A stretch of 64,000 nt of DNA, taken from positions 1,302,001 to 1,366,000 of the forward strand of contig NZ_AP026800.1 of assembly GCF_033095945.1 (NCBI RefSeq), in the 5' to 3' direction. The position numbers and the translations under genes are program-made. The notes beneath the pieces are model-generated. The model was not told the DNA's origin. It saw nothing but the letters and a program-made list of their open reading frames with translations, and searched no databases. Source of the stretch: Bombiscardovia apis. GTDB taxonomy: Bacteria; Actinomycetota; Actinomycetes; Actinomycetales; Bifidobacteriaceae. Of this stretch, positions 9,654 through 19,135 are shown piece after piece (position 1 is the first letter of the stretch; every line of letters begins with the position of its first letter).

Positions 9654-10436
9654 ATGGATTTATTTGAACTAGACGACAGCAATCCCAATGCTAACGCTTC
9701 CGGAACTGCCGCTCCGCCAGCACAATCCGCTGATTCGACCGGCAACCGCAAACCCTTGGCAGAACTCATCGAGCCAGGTTGGGCGCGAGCCCTCACTCCA
9801 GTCGAACCGCAAATCCACCAGATGGGCGATTTTCTACGTTCGGAACTGGCACAAGGCAACCGCTATCTACCTGCCAACAAGCATATATTGCGAGCTTTTA
9901 CGATCCCCTTCGATTCAGTAAAGGTGCTCATTGTAGGCCAAGACCCCTATCCGACACCAGGCAATCCAGTGGGCTTGAGCTTTTGTGTGGAGCCCGACGT
10001 AAACCCCATTCCCGGCAGCTTGCGCAATATATATAAAGAAATGGTTACCGATTTAGGCGTTACTCAACCCTCCAACGGTGATTTGACACCCTGGACCCAA
10101 CGAGGTGTGCTCTTACTCAACCGCTGTTTAACAGTTCAGGTAGGTAAGCCAGCCAGTCATCGGGGCAAGGGCTGGGAAGAGATTACCGATGCAGCTATTA
10201 AGGCACTCAACACCCGCACCGACGAAAACGGCCAACCAAAGCCGCTTGTCGCCATTTTGTGGGGACGGCAGGCGCAGAGTTTGGAACCTCTGCTCACCAA
10301 TGCTTTCATCATCAAATCTCCACATCCCTCTCCCCTATCCGCCCGCTACGGCTTCTTTGGCTCAAAACCCTTCTCGCAGGCCAATAGCGCTTTAGAATCA
10401 ATGGGTACCGGCCCTGTTGATTGGCGACTGCCTTAA
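9654..10436 (+). CDS. ung: Uracil-DNA glycosylase, family 1
   Basis: 260 residues. It removes uracil from DNA to start base excision repair. The catalytic water-activating motif is GQDPYP (95-100, Asp97) and the second active-site motif HPSPLSA (224-230) carries the conserved His. The first 35 residues are low-complexity and variable. No ribosome binding site is visible; TATAGT at 9640-9645 lies 8 bp before the ATG, which suggests a leaderless mRNA. Confidence 0.96.
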   Translation: MDLFELDDSNPNANASGTAAPPAQSADSTGNRKPLAELIEPGWARALTPVEPQIHQMGDFLRSELAQGNRYLPANKHILRAFTIPFDSVKVLIVGQDPYPTPGNPVGLSFCVEPDVNPIPGSLRNIYKEMVTDLGVTQPSNGDLTPWTQRGVLLLNRCLTVQVGKPASHRGKGWEEITDAAIKALNTRTDENGQPKPLVAILWGRQAQSLEPLLTNAFIIKSPHPSPLSARYGFFGSKPFSQANSALESMGTGPVDWRLP

Positions 10437-10493
10437 ACTGCTAGCAGAAAAGCCAGGCAGCTTTCGTCATGAAATGCCGCTAGAGTACTGACT

Positions 10494-11570
10494 ATGGCTT
10501 TATTCCCTCCAAGACAGACTCCAAGTACTTCAGCTCCTATGCAGGCGCCTACACAAACAGGGGCGCCTATCTCCGGGCTGAGCCCCCTGACCCGCGATGA
10601 AGTACAGCGCGCAGACTTACTAGCGGACCGGATTCGTTCTCGTTTCGCTGCCACCCTAGTGGGCCAAGAGCAACTGCGCGAATCCCTACTCGTCACGATG
10701 GTAGCTTCGGGCCATATCCTTATTGAATCAGTGCCTGGCTTGGCAAAAACAACTGCCGCACAGACCCTCGCTTCCTGCGTGTCTGGTTCCTTCAAGCGCG
10801 TCCAGTGCACCCCAGATTTGATGCCTTCTGACTTGGTGGGCACCCAAGTTTTTGACTTCTCCCGTCAGCAGTTCAGCACCCAGTTGGGCCCTATTCATGC
10901 CAATTTTGTGCTGCTCGACGAGATTAACCGCTCCAATGCCAAAACCCAGTCAGCCATGCTCGAAGCTATGGCCGAGGGGGCCACTACCATTGGCGGCCAG
11001 CGCCTGGCGCTTCCTCAGCCATTTATGGTGATTGCTACGCAGAACCCCATCGAGGAAGAAGGCACTTACAACCTGCCTGAGGCCCAGATGGACCGTTTTA
11101 TGATGAAAGCGGTGATGACCTATCCATCGGCAGGTCAAGAAATTCAGATGCTCCAGCTACTCACCAGCCGCGGAAGCGATATGCCAGCTACCAGCAGCCA
11201 AGGTCAGCTGAGCTTGGAAGATGTGCAATTCCTGCGCATGGCCTCCCGCAGAATCCATGTAGCCGAGCCGATTATGCGCTACGCCGTCGATATAGCCGCC
11301 ACCAGCCGTGGAGCTGGAAGTCACCCCATCCAAGGCTTGGCCAGCAAGGTGCGCCTAGGTGCCAGCCCCCGCGCTTCAATCGCTTTAATCCGCATCGGGC
11401 AGGCCCACGCCCTCCTCAGCGGCCGCGACTACGTAATCCCCGAAGACATCAAGGGATTTGCTCACGACATTTTGCGCCACCGCATCTTGCTCACCTTCGA
11501 GGCATTAGCCGACGGAGTTACAAGCGATAGCATTATTGACACTATTGTGAACACGGTGCCTACTCCATGA
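10494..11570 (+). CDS. MoxR-family AAA+ ATPase
   Basis: 358 residues. Walker A is ESVPGLAKT (78-86), Walker B FVLLDEINRS (138-147), and the sensor 1 strand MVIATQNPIEEEGTY is typical of MoxR. Such ATPases are thought to act as chaperones for VWA proteins encoded beside them. This is the first gene of a coupled operon: its stop overlaps the start of the DUF58 gene (ATGA). No ribosome binding site is seen; TAGAGT at 10481-10486 lies 7 bp before the ATG, so the operon mRNA may be leaderless. Confidence 0.94.
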   Translation: MALFPPRQTPSTSAPMQAPTQTGAPISGLSPLTRDEVQRADLLADRIRSRFAATLVGQEQLRESLLVTMVASGHILIESVPGLAKTTAAQTLASCVSGSFKRVQCTPDLMPSDLVGTQVFDFSRQQFSTQLGPIHANFVLLDEINRSNAKTQSAMLEAMAEGATTIGGQRLALPQPFMVIATQNPIEEEGTYNLPEAQMDRFMMKAVMTYPSAGQEIQMLQLLTSRGSDMPATSSQGQLSLEDVQFLRMASRRIHVAEPIMRYAVDIAATSRGAGSHPIQGLASKVRLGASPRASIALIRIGQAHALLSGRDYVIPEDIKGFAHDILRHRILLTFEALADGVTSDSIIDTIVNTVPTP

Positions 11571-12505
11571 TGTTTCCTGCCTCAGGACATGACCCCATAC
11601 GCCACAAAATCGAGGCGCTCAGCTCTCAATTGAGTTTGCCCACCGTCCGCAAGGCTCTGGGCATATTGGAGGGCGAGCACCCCTCTGGCAAGCGTGGCAG
11701 CGGATACGATTATGAGGGTATTCGCACCTATGAAGCCGGGGACGAGGCCCGTCTCATCGATTGGGCTTCGAGCGCTCGCATGGGTCGACCGATGGTAGCC
11801 GAACATGAGCGGCTAGTAACCAGCAAGGCTTGGCTCTTTATCGATATGGGCCGTGAAATGCAGGCTACTACAGCCAGTTCAGAGAGCGCTGCCGCCGTAG
11901 CTGCTAACGCCCTTCGCATGTTTGCTTCATTGTCGCTACGTCGTTCCGACGAAGTGTCGCTCGTCACTGCCAATAAACAGGCCATTACCCGCATACCCAG
12001 CCAAGGCGGATTTGCAGCTTTTGATCAAACGCTCGACAAGGCTCTCGACCGCTCATGGTCCCAGCCGCGCAATATTACAGCCATGCTTGAATATGCGCTT
12101 CGCATCCCCGACCGGCAGTCGCTGATTGTGATTGCAACCGATGAAACAGCCATCGGTGAGCAACACTTGGCTGCTATCAAAAAAATCGCGCAGACACATC
12201 CGCTTATCGTGGTCTCGGTTGCTACACTCAACCCGCTTTCACCCACCAATGGCTTTGCGCATATCCTTGACGGCGTCAGCAAACGGCAAGTGCCTGCATT
12301 CATGCGCCAAGAGATGGCTGCCCAAGAAGTCGATACCCACAGGCACTACCAAAACTCGGCCCTCAAACGCGATTTAGTTAGAACCGGTGCCACTCTTATC
12401 CACGCGCATTCCAGCCAGAGCATGTTTAACGAGTTCGTCCGCATTCTCTCAGCAGCATCACTCATCTCAACTAGCGGGAGCTCTCTCATGGGAGGCTTGC
12501 GATGA
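11567..12505 (+). CDS. DUF58 domain-containing protein
   Basis: 312 residues, soluble. The hallmark DUF58 segment is present (SGYDYEGIRTYEAGDEARLI, then DWASSARMGRPMVAEHER). The following region (about 80-270) has a VWA-like fold with the weak metal-site motif FIDMGREM in place of DxSxS. DUF58 proteins are regularly encoded with MoxR ATPases and VWA membrane proteins. Start and stop both overlap the neighbours by 4 bp. Confidence 0.92.
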   Translation: MMFPASGHDPIRHKIEALSSQLSLPTVRKALGILEGEHPSGKRGSGYDYEGIRTYEAGDEARLIDWASSARMGRPMVAEHERLVTSKAWLFIDMGREMQATTASSESAAAVAANALRMFASLSLRRSDEVSLVTANKQAITRIPSQGGFAAFDQTLDKALDRSWSQPRNITAMLEYALRIPDRQSLIVIATDETAIGEQHLAAIKKIAQTHPLIVVSVATLNPLSPTNGFAHILDGVSKRQVPAFMRQEMAAQEVDTHRHYQNSALKRDLVRTGATLIHAHSSQSMFNEFVRILSAASLISTSGSSLMGGLR

Positions 12506-13068
12506 CCAATACGGCAATCATGAATACAGCATTCACCCTCCATGTACAGCTTCACCAGGCACTCACTGTGCCCAAGGGCTCCGTCTTGCCCCCGCTCTCC
12601 TCAGCCAACCTCTTCGTGGTGGTAGCATTGGGCGCTGTGCTGCTGGCCGTCGCCTTGATTGTTGTGGTTGTAGTATTGTCCAAGCCACGCAAGGCAGCTC
12701 CGGCCCCTCAGGCCCGCCACATCCCTTCTGCCAACAGAAGCAAATGGTATAAGCGTATTGACGGCGTAGTCAAACAGCATCAAGCTGGGCAGGTCTCACA
12801 GGCTGAGGCAATGAGCCAACTGGCTGAAATTGTCCGACAGTTTGCCTCTCAAGCTACCGGCACCGATTTAAGCACTCACACGCTCGCCGAGCTCAGCCAG
12901 CAGACCAGAACTGCGAGCAACCGTGAGCAGCTTGACCTGCTACGGCAAACTATTAGTGCTCTCTATCCTCCTGAATTCGCTGACCCGGCAGTGAACCGGC
13001 AAGCCTACGAAGCGCAGGTTTCCGAGGCAGCTCAGTGGGTTTCCACCCTGGTTGAAAGGTGGAAATAA
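12502..13068 (+). CDS. Single-pass membrane protein of the MoxR-VWA operon
   Basis: 188 residues. One strong TM segment (about 34-59, LFVVVALGAVLLAVALIVVV) is preceded by a short N-terminus and followed by a helical cytoplasmic or periplasmic domain of about 125 residues. It occupies the place that DUF4381-like proteins hold in Bat operons of other bacteria, but the sequence match is not clear to me. It overlaps the DUF58 gene by 4 bp and the next gene by 1 bp, so it should be made together with them. Confidence 0.8.
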   Translation: MTNTAIMNTAFTLHVQLHQALTVPKGSVLPPLSSANLFVVVALGAVLLAVALIVVVVVLSKPRKAAPAPQARHIPSANRSKWYKRIDGVVKQHQAGQVSQAEAMSQLAEIVRQFASQATGTDLSTHTLAELSQQTRTASNREQLDLLRQTISALYPPEFADPAVNRQAYEAQVSEAAQWVSTLVERWK

Positions 13069-14159
13069 TGAATCCCACTAGTTTGAGTTGGCGCTGGCCG
13101 TGGCTCATAGCTTTTCTAGGCCTAGCGCTCATTGCCTTAGCTCTCGCAACCACGGTGCTGTCCAAGCGCGCCCAGAGCCGCCAAAAGGTTGATACTGACC
13201 AGGGTCAAGCCATCGTTTTTAGCTTGGTAGAAGACTTACAAGGCGAATCTGCCAGCAAGACTTATCGCATGTGGCGCAGGCTCAAACGAGTGGGCGCTAT
13301 CCTACTCGCCCTGTGCTTAATAGTAGGAACCCTCCTGGCAGCGCGACCTTCTAATGTCGATAAAAGCCAGGTAAGTGGCCGCTCTCGAGATATAGTGCTC
13401 TGCCTCGATGTCTCAGGCTCTGCCCTGCCCTACGACCGAGAAGTGCTCAACAGCTATCTGAAGTTAGTGCGCAATTTTGAGGGCGAGCGCATCGCACTCA
13501 GCATTTTCAACTCCACCTCTCGCACCGTCTTCCCCCTTACTGACGATTACGATTTAGTCATCAAGCAGTTGAGCCAAGCCAGCACCATCTTGGAAGGTGT
13601 GCAGTCACAAGACAATATCGACAAAATGAGCGATAAACAATACCAAGCTATCTCGGACTGGCTCGAAGGCACACAAAATCGCAAGGACACCACTTCCCTT
13701 ATCGGCGATGGTTTGGTCTCCTGCGCGGCCCTGCTGCCCAATTTTTCAACAGATCCGCAAGCGCATACCGTTTCATCAGCCAACAGAAGCTCCTCAATCG
13801 TGCTCGCCACCGACAACGTAGCTTCAGGCCAGCCCACCTACACGCTTGAAGAGGGTTTGAACCTCACCAAAGCGGCCGGCATTAGTGTCGACGGACTCTA
13901 TTCGGGCCCCAAACAAAGTGAGCAAGACCCTGAAACCCTGCAAATGCGCCAACTTATCGAAGGCCAGGGTGGCATCTTCCTCTTGCAGTCCGGTAATGAT
14001 TCCATTAACTCGCTCGTCACCAACATTGAGCGGCGACATGGTGGCGATCTTAAGCACGCCAAAGAGTCAAGCCTCATAGACCAGCCTGGTTGGTGGGCTC
14101 TAGCATTGAGTTTGCTGGTGGGCGCTTACCTACTCGTGGTTTGGAGATTGAAGCGATGA
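13068..14159 (+). CDS. VWA-domain membrane protein (BatA-like)
   Basis: 363 residues from ATG 13068, which overlaps the previous stop (TAATG) and follows GAAAGGTGG. TM segments lie near residues 8-28 and 74-94 and at the C-terminus (WWALALSLLVGAYLLVVW). Between them is a von Willebrand factor A domain whose metal site DVSGS (in VLCLDVSGSALPYD) is intact. The topology matches the Bat proteins: the VWA domain is exposed and held by N- and C-terminal helices. The stop overlaps the next start (ATGA). Confidence 0.9.
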   Translation: MNPTSLSWRWPWLIAFLGLALIALALATTVLSKRAQSRQKVDTDQGQAIVFSLVEDLQGESASKTYRMWRRLKRVGAILLALCLIVGTLLAARPSNVDKSQVSGRSRDIVLCLDVSGSALPYDREVLNSYLKLVRNFEGERIALSIFNSTSRTVFPLTDDYDLVIKQLSQASTILEGVQSQDNIDKMSDKQYQAISDWLEGTQNRKDTTSLIGDGLVSCAALLPNFSTDPQAHTVSSANRSSSIVLATDNVASGQPTYTLEEGLNLTKAAGISVDGLYSGPKQSEQDPETLQMRQLIEGQGGIFLLQSGNDSINSLVTNIERRHGGDLKHAKESSLIDQPGWWALALSLLVGAYLLVVWRLKR

Positions 14160-15184
14160 AGGGATGGACGCTCGCCCCCTCGCTGGGCTGGATTGTAGGC
14201 GGACTGTTGGCCGCGATTTTAGTAGTGCTCACTATCGCAGGCCCGATTATGTACCGACGTTCTAGGGGTACGACCGACGCCAGCAAGATGACGGTAGCTA
14301 GGCGCAGTTTGATAACCGCACTCTTAGCGATGATCGTTCTCACGCCTAGCCAGGTACAGCAAGTCGCCAACCGTGCTGTGAATGCCACAGACGTGTTTAT
14401 TGCCGTCGATGTCACCGGCTCAATGGCCGTCGATGACGCTCACTATGGTTCTAATGAGACCATTACTCGTTTGACCGCTGCCAAGCAGGCTGTACAAGAC
14501 ATCGTCAACATCTACCCCGATGCCTCATTTGCAGCCGTACACTTTGGAGCCAGCGCCAGCGTAGATTTGCCCATAACTCCTGATACTCGGGCCGTTAACA
14601 ACTGGGCCAGCAATCTGAGCACGGAGCCAACGTCTCTTTCTGCAGGATCCAGTTTGGACGCACCTATCAACGCTCTCACCTTGAGCTTGAAAGAGCGCAA
14701 AGACCAGCATCCAGACCATGCTGTCTTGCTCTATATCATTAGCGATGGAGAGCAGACAAGCGCCAAGAATCGTCAGTCCTTCTCAACCCTGCGAGCATAC
14801 GTTGATAGTGCTTTCACCATAGGAGTTGGCTCAACTGCTGGCGGCAAGATACCGGTAAGTGCAGACGGTATAACGAAGCCCGGCAGCGCCCAGCAAGACT
14901 GGGTGATTGACCCACAAACTGGCCAGCCCGGTATTTCCGTAATGGACGAAAGCCAGCTCAAGGCAATTGCTGACGAACTCAGCGGGTACTATATTGGAAC
15001 CGACAGCACTCATACTGCTGTCAATGGCCCGTCTGCCCAGATTTCTAAGCGCTATCAAGTGAGCGTAAGCAATAGCAAACGCCAGCGCGTAGTACCGGTA
15101 GTATGGCCCTTCGCCTTCGCTGTCTTGGCCTTACTCGCTTGGGAAATGGCCAATTGGATTCGCATGTCGAGGAGGCTCCTATGA
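14156..15184 (+). CDS. VWA-domain membrane protein (BatB-like)
   Basis: 342 residues from ATG 14156, overlapping the previous stop by 4 bp. An N-terminal TM (about 9-30) and a second (about 50-66) precede a VWA domain with metal-site motif DVTGS (IAVDVTGSMAVDD); the first Ser of DxSxS is Thr, still a usable ligand. A C-terminal TM (VVPVVWPFAFAVLALLAW) closes the protein. It is a diverged paralogue of the gene before it. Two VWA proteins with a MoxR ATPase suggest a metal-dependent membrane complex, of unknown substrate. Confidence 0.9.
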   Translation: MKGWTLAPSLGWIVGGLLAAILVVLTIAGPIMYRRSRGTTDASKMTVARRSLITALLAMIVLTPSQVQQVANRAVNATDVFIAVDVTGSMAVDDAHYGSNETITRLTAAKQAVQDIVNIYPDASFAAVHFGASASVDLPITPDTRAVNNWASNLSTEPTSLSAGSSLDAPINALTLSLKERKDQHPDHAVLLYIISDGEQTSAKNRQSFSTLRAYVDSAFTIGVGSTAGGKIPVSADGITKPGSAQQDWVIDPQTGQPGISVMDESQLKAIADELSGYYIGTDSTHTAVNGPSAQISKRYQVSVSNSKRQRVVPVVWPFAFAVLALLAWEMANWIRMSRRLL

Positions 15185-15741
15185 CAGCCAAACGACCCCA
15201 TAGCTCTCGCCAACCTCGAGCAAAACTGTGGTTGCGGATCGTGATTGCGCTCTTCGCTCTCATATTGCTGCTCTTGGGAGCGGTAAGTTTGCTCAACGCC
15301 CGCGCGGTGAACGTTTACAACGAGGCGAGTGCAAGCTTGTCAAACAACCTGAAAGCCGCAGCGCAACCTCAGGCAGACATCGATAAGCTCTTAGCCTCCC
15401 AGCAACAGGTTGATGCGCTCTTCACCGACGCTGAGCAGAGCGCACGGCTGCTCCTACCAGCAACCAAAGATTCCATAGCTCATAACGCCCAGCTTTCTAG
15501 GCAACTCAGCAAAGCCCTGACTCAGCAGCAGCAAATTGACAATCCGGGCGCCCAGCAAAATGGAGCAAATGCTGACAAGCTCAACCGCCACTCTAGTCAG
15601 CAGCAGCAAGGCCTGAGCCAAGAGCAGCGTCAGCAGGTTGAAGAGATGCTCAAACGCAACCAAGAATTGCAAAACGCTAATCCACAGCCTTCCGCTCGGC
15701 CTTCTACACAGCCCAGTCCGGGTCAGGTAAAGCCTTGGTAG
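15181..15741 (+). CDS. Membrane-anchored Gln-rich helical protein closing the MoxR-VWA operon
   Basis: 186 residues from ATG 15181 (ATGA overlap with the VWA gene). A signal-anchor TM (about 18-40, IVIALFALILLLLGAVSLLN) is followed by a helical, Gln/Ala-rich region likely to form a coiled coil, and a Pro-rich tail (PQPSARPSTQPSPGQVKPW). I recognise no domain. Its place at the end of a fully coupled operon implies a role in the same membrane complex. Confidence 0.8.
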   Translation: MTAKRPHSSRQPRAKLWLRIVIALFALILLLLGAVSLLNARAVNVYNEASASLSNNLKAAAQPQADIDKLLASQQQVDALFTDAEQSARLLLPATKDSIAHNAQLSRQLSKALTQQQQIDNPGAQQNGANADKLNRHSSQQQQGLSQEQRQQVEEMLKRNQELQNANPQPSARPSTQPSPGQVKPW

Positions 15742-15753
15742 AGTAAGTCTGGC

Positions 15754-15803
15754 TCACATTCGACCACAGTGGTTTTTGCCAGCGCTGCCACATCCGACCA
15801 CAT
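15754..15803. promoter_or_regulatory. Two copies of the CCACAT-type motif upstream of the WXG-like gene
   Basis: CACATTCGACCACA (15755-15768) and CACATCCGACCACA (15789-15802) are the same 14-mer with one change, 34 bp apart. Each consists of two CCACA-type units 10 bp apart. The first copy is identical over 14 bases to 6012-6025 in front of the WXG100 gene. It lies 49 bp upstream of the next ATG. Probably a transcription-factor site controlling the two genes that follow. Confidence 0.5.
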
Positions 15804-15851
15804 AGTTCTCTCTGGCTGGATTGCCGCTGGGTTCTGCGGTGAAATAGGGCT

Positions 15852-16145
15852 ATGACAACTTCACTAACTTTAGCTGAGCAATTCTTAACACCAGAGCAAG
15901 CCCCAACCTGCAGCTGCCATCATCATATAGGCAGTTTGCATGATACCCTCACTCGCACTATGAGCAAGAGCACCCAAATACTGGGCCAATCACAGGAGAT
16001 TATAGGGCGTAGTCAAAGCTTGGATTGGGCAGGTGCTGCCGCTGAGCAATACCAGAATCGACTAGCTCGTTCTCAGGCTTTAGCTGAGCAGATGCGGCTA
16101 GCACAGAGCGCTACTGAACAGATTGCCTTTCAGGTGCAGCTATGA
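15852..16145 (+). CDS. WXG-like small helical protein
   Basis: 97 residues, the same length as the WXG100 protein at 6142. A W-A-G motif sits at 59-61 (SLDWAGAAAEQYQ), later than usual, in an otherwise helical Gln/Ser/Ala-rich sequence. The N-terminus has a CSCHHH cluster (20-25) that could bind a metal. Only a weak AGGG precedes the ATG. Its stop overlaps the start of the hydrolase gene by 4 bp, so the pair is made together; it may be the secretion partner or chaperone of the hydrolase. Confidence 0.75.
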   Translation: MTTSLTLAEQFLTPEQAPTCSCHHHIGSLHDTLTRTMSKSTQILGQSQEIIGRSQSLDWAGAAAEQYQNRLARSQALAEQMRLAQSATEQIAFQVQL

Positions 16146-17620
16146 GTAAACGCGTCTCAAGCTCACTGAGCGATCAAGGTTTCAGCCAAGCAGATTTACA
16201 AGCCTTCTCTGGCGCTGCCGATGCCCTCAACCAAGCTGGCGCAGACTTAGCAAACTTAGGAAACGATTATGCACGTTTGGGCATGCATATGACAGACACG
16301 AGAGTTCGCCTCACCCTTGCCCCTTGCAGGGTCTATAGTCAACAGCCGCCACAAGGACATGCCCGCATAGCTTTCGAACAGCTCATCTCTTCTAGCGATG
16401 AGTGCCGTGATCTCAGCAATCGCCTCAGCCGAGACTTGCAAGACACCGCCAAAGCTCTCATCACCGCGTATTCCAGCTATTCCGGCGCAGAAAACCGCAT
16501 GCTGATAATCTTGTCTGGCTTGAAAAAAGCTGGTTTTAGGGCCTCTCCCGTCTTAGCGGGCGGTGCCAGCCTAGGTATCGCTACGGTTTCATCGGCCTTC
16601 GACAGCATCCGGCAAGGCCGAGGCGGCGTAATTGACCCCTACGATGTGATTCACAAAACCCGCGGCACCCACCAAGATTTTATGGATGGGTTAGCGCATA
16701 AAGTCGCTGCCAACAAACATATTGGCTCAATACTGGGCCAAGGTGGAGCTCCTACTAGGGGCAGCAAAGTCAATGACATTTCCTCGCAAATTGCAGCCCT
16801 CACCGCTCCCCGGACTCGCCTTAAGCAAGGCAATCAACTTGAGGTGAAGCGTGTAGAGCCTCAGGGCACTTTTTTGGGAAGCGCTCACTCAATTGATCAG
16901 GCGCTGGGCAATCTCAGTAAGCTGGGGCAAGGCGGGCAAGGTATCGAATACTCGACGGTCGCGGTACAAAAATACCGGCATACAGACGGCAGTATTGGCT
17001 GGGTCGTTACCATTCCTGGTACGAATAACTACCCCGACTCCCCTATTGGCTGGGAGCAGAATCTCGAGCTCATGAGCAACAGCAAAGACCAGCGCATGCA
17101 GGCTGCCAGCGCACGATTAGTTGCGCAAGCCATGCGCGAGGCAGGGATAAAGCCCCAAGATTCCGTAGCCTTGGTGGGGCATTCGCAGGGTGGTATCGTT
17201 GCAGCAACCGTAGCTGCCGACTGTGTTAACCAATATCGCATCGACCATGTCGTGAGTGCGGGCTCACCTATTGGCAACCATCCAGTGCCGAGTAGGACTT
17301 GGGTCACGTCTGTCGAAATGGACGATGAAATAGTCTCCAGCCTAGAGGGAAACAAGAATCCCCGCCGCGATAATTGGCTCACGGTGCGAGGTAATGTTTC
17401 AACCGTTCCCAAGTCGCTACCAACACCTGGACACACACCCGTGCCGGGCGCTGCCGATACTGGGGAGCTTTCTCACGGTATGAATTACCAGCGCGCTGCC
17501 TGGCAGAATGCAGCCAGCCAGGGCAAGCCTTCTCAGGTAAGACATGACCGGCATTTTGCGCAGATTAGTGAGGGCGAACTGGAAGAAACCGACTATTATC
17601 AAGGCCGCATGAAGCATTAA
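16142..17620 (+). CDS. Alpha/beta hydrolase with an N-terminal WXG/LXG-like helical region
   Basis: 492 residues. Residues about 10-125 are helical and heptad-like, as in type VII secretion substrates. A Gly-rich, weakly hydrophobic stretch follows (about 134-152). From about 270 there is an alpha/beta hydrolase domain: TIPGTNNYPDS (possible oxyanion loop), nucleophile motif GHSQGG (Ser348), candidate acid Asp394/Asp395 in VEMDDEIV, and candidate base His445 in ELSHGMNY. There is no signal peptide, so export, if any, would need a dedicated route. Its likely activity is lipase or esterase; the substrate is unknown. Confidence 0.82.
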   Translation: MSKRVSSSLSDQGFSQADLQAFSGAADALNQAGADLANLGNDYARLGMHMTDTRVRLTLAPCRVYSQQPPQGHARIAFEQLISSSDECRDLSNRLSRDLQDTAKALITAYSSYSGAENRMLIILSGLKKAGFRASPVLAGGASLGIATVSSAFDSIRQGRGGVIDPYDVIHKTRGTHQDFMDGLAHKVAANKHIGSILGQGGAPTRGSKVNDISSQIAALTAPRTRLKQGNQLEVKRVEPQGTFLGSAHSIDQALGNLSKLGQGGQGIEYSTVAVQKYRHTDGSIGWVVTIPGTNNYPDSPIGWEQNLELMSNSKDQRMQAASARLVAQAMREAGIKPQDSVALVGHSQGGIVAATVAADCVNQYRIDHVVSAGSPIGNHPVPSRTWVTSVEMDDEIVSSLEGNKNPRRDNWLTVRGNVSTVPKSLPTPGHTPVPGAADTGELSHGMNYQRAAWQNAASQGKPSQVRHDRHFAQISEGELEETDYYQGRMKH

Positions 17621-17692
17621 CTGTTTCAAAAGCTAGTGCCTGTACAGATGAAAATGGTACTGGCTGTTGAGGCTCTCGCGTAGTCTAGAAGT

Positions 17693-19135
17693 ATGGAGTT
17701 GAGCACTATAGAACCAGCAATCGCTTTGAGCCCCTTAGACGGGCGTTACCGACCGCAGACCGCGCCACTAGTGGACTTTCTCAGTGAAGCCGGTCTCAAC
17801 CGTGAGCGCGTCGCTATAGAGGTTGAGTGGATGATCCTCTTGACCAACGGCTATGAGAGCAATGGATTCCGGCCGGTTTTGCCCGGATTGGAACCTCTGC
17901 GTGAGCCCCAGATAGACTACTTACGCTCTCTGGTGTCTGATTTTGACAATACGTCAATCGCACAACTCGCTGAGTTCGAAGCTCATACACACCATGATGT
18001 TAAGGCCGTGGAATATTTCATTGACCGACGTATGGAAGAGGCAGATGAACAGCTGTCTCGAGACCCATCGTTGACTCATCTCGAAGCCCTCGTTCACTTT
18101 GGCTGCACCAGCGAAGACATTAACAATATCGCTTACGCTCGGGCAGTCAAGGCAGCGATAGAACGCGTGTGGATTCCCCGCTTGCAGGAGCTAGTAAACG
18201 AGCTCACTACAATGTCTCAGGAGTTCCGCTCCATTCCCATGCTCGCCATGACCCACGGTCAGCCAGCTACGCCCACCACACTCGGCAAAGAATTAGCCGT
18301 CTACGTGTACCGCCTGAACCGCCAGCTCAAGCACTTGGAGCAGCAGGAATACCTCGGTAAGTGGAACGGCGCAACCGGTACTTTTGGAGCCAGTCTTGCC
18401 GCTAACGATCAGGTGAATTGGATTGAGCTTTCTCGCTTGTTTGTGAGCGAGCGCATGGGATTGGACTGGAACCCCTTAACCACACAGATTGAATCTCACG
18501 ATTGGCAGGCCGAGCTCTACTCCACTATCGCTCACACCAACCGGATTCTTCATAATCTAGCCGTTGACATGTGGATGTATATTTCTCGCGGTGTCTTTGC
18601 CCAAGTACCGGTGACGGGTGCCACTGGCTCTTCGACGATGCCCCACAAGGTCAACCCGATCCGTTTTGAAAATGCGGAAGCTAACTTGGAAATGTCGTGC
18701 GCCATTTTGGAAAGCCTAGCCTCAACTCTCGTGGAAAGCCGCTGGCAGCGAGACTTGACCGACTCTTCTACCCAGCGCAACATCGGTTCTGGCATAGGCC
18801 ACAGCCTGCTCGCTATCGACAATCTCCTGACCGGTTTGAGGGGCATCCATCCCAACACGCTAGCCATGTCCCAAGAGTTGGAAGGTAACTGGGAAGTCTT
18901 AGGAGAGCCCATCCAAACCGCCATGCGCGCCGCTGCTTTGGAAAACCGCCCCGGAATGGAACACCCCTACGAGCAAGTGAAAGAGCTGATGCGCGGTAAA
19001 GCCATCAGCAAGGAGCAGGTTGAGGAGTTCATTCGTTCGCTTGCGCTCGATCCCGAAGTTAAGGAACGACTTGCCCAGCTCACTCCCGCCACATACACGG
19101 GCTTGGCCGACAAGTTGGTAGATTTCGAGGCCTAA
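17693..19135 (+). CDS. purB: Adenylosuccinate lyase
   Basis: 480 residues. It cleaves SAICAR and adenylosuccinate in purine synthesis. The fumarase/aspartase signature GSSTMPHKVNP is intact, with upstream active-site segments TSEDINN and MTHGQPATPTT. The protein is of the longer PurB type. No ribosome binding site precedes the ATG; TAGTCT at 17681-17686 is 6 bp before it, fitting a leaderless mRNA. The TAA shares one base with the ATG of the flippase gene. Confidence 0.97.
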   Translation: MELSTIEPAIALSPLDGRYRPQTAPLVDFLSEAGLNRERVAIEVEWMILLTNGYESNGFRPVLPGLEPLREPQIDYLRSLVSDFDNTSIAQLAEFEAHTHHDVKAVEYFIDRRMEEADEQLSRDPSLTHLEALVHFGCTSEDINNIAYARAVKAAIERVWIPRLQELVNELTTMSQEFRSIPMLAMTHGQPATPTTLGKELAVYVYRLNRQLKHLEQQEYLGKWNGATGTFGASLAANDQVNWIELSRLFVSERMGLDWNPLTTQIESHDWQAELYSTIAHTNRILHNLAVDMWMYISRGVFAQVPVTGATGSSTMPHKVNPIRFENAEANLEMSCAILESLASTLVESRWQRDLTDSSTQRNIGSGIGHSLLAIDNLLTGLRGIHPNTLAMSQELEGNWEVLGEPIQTAMRAAALENRPGMEHPYEQVKELMRGKAISKEQVEEFIRSLALDPEVKERLAQLTPATYTGLADKLVDFEA

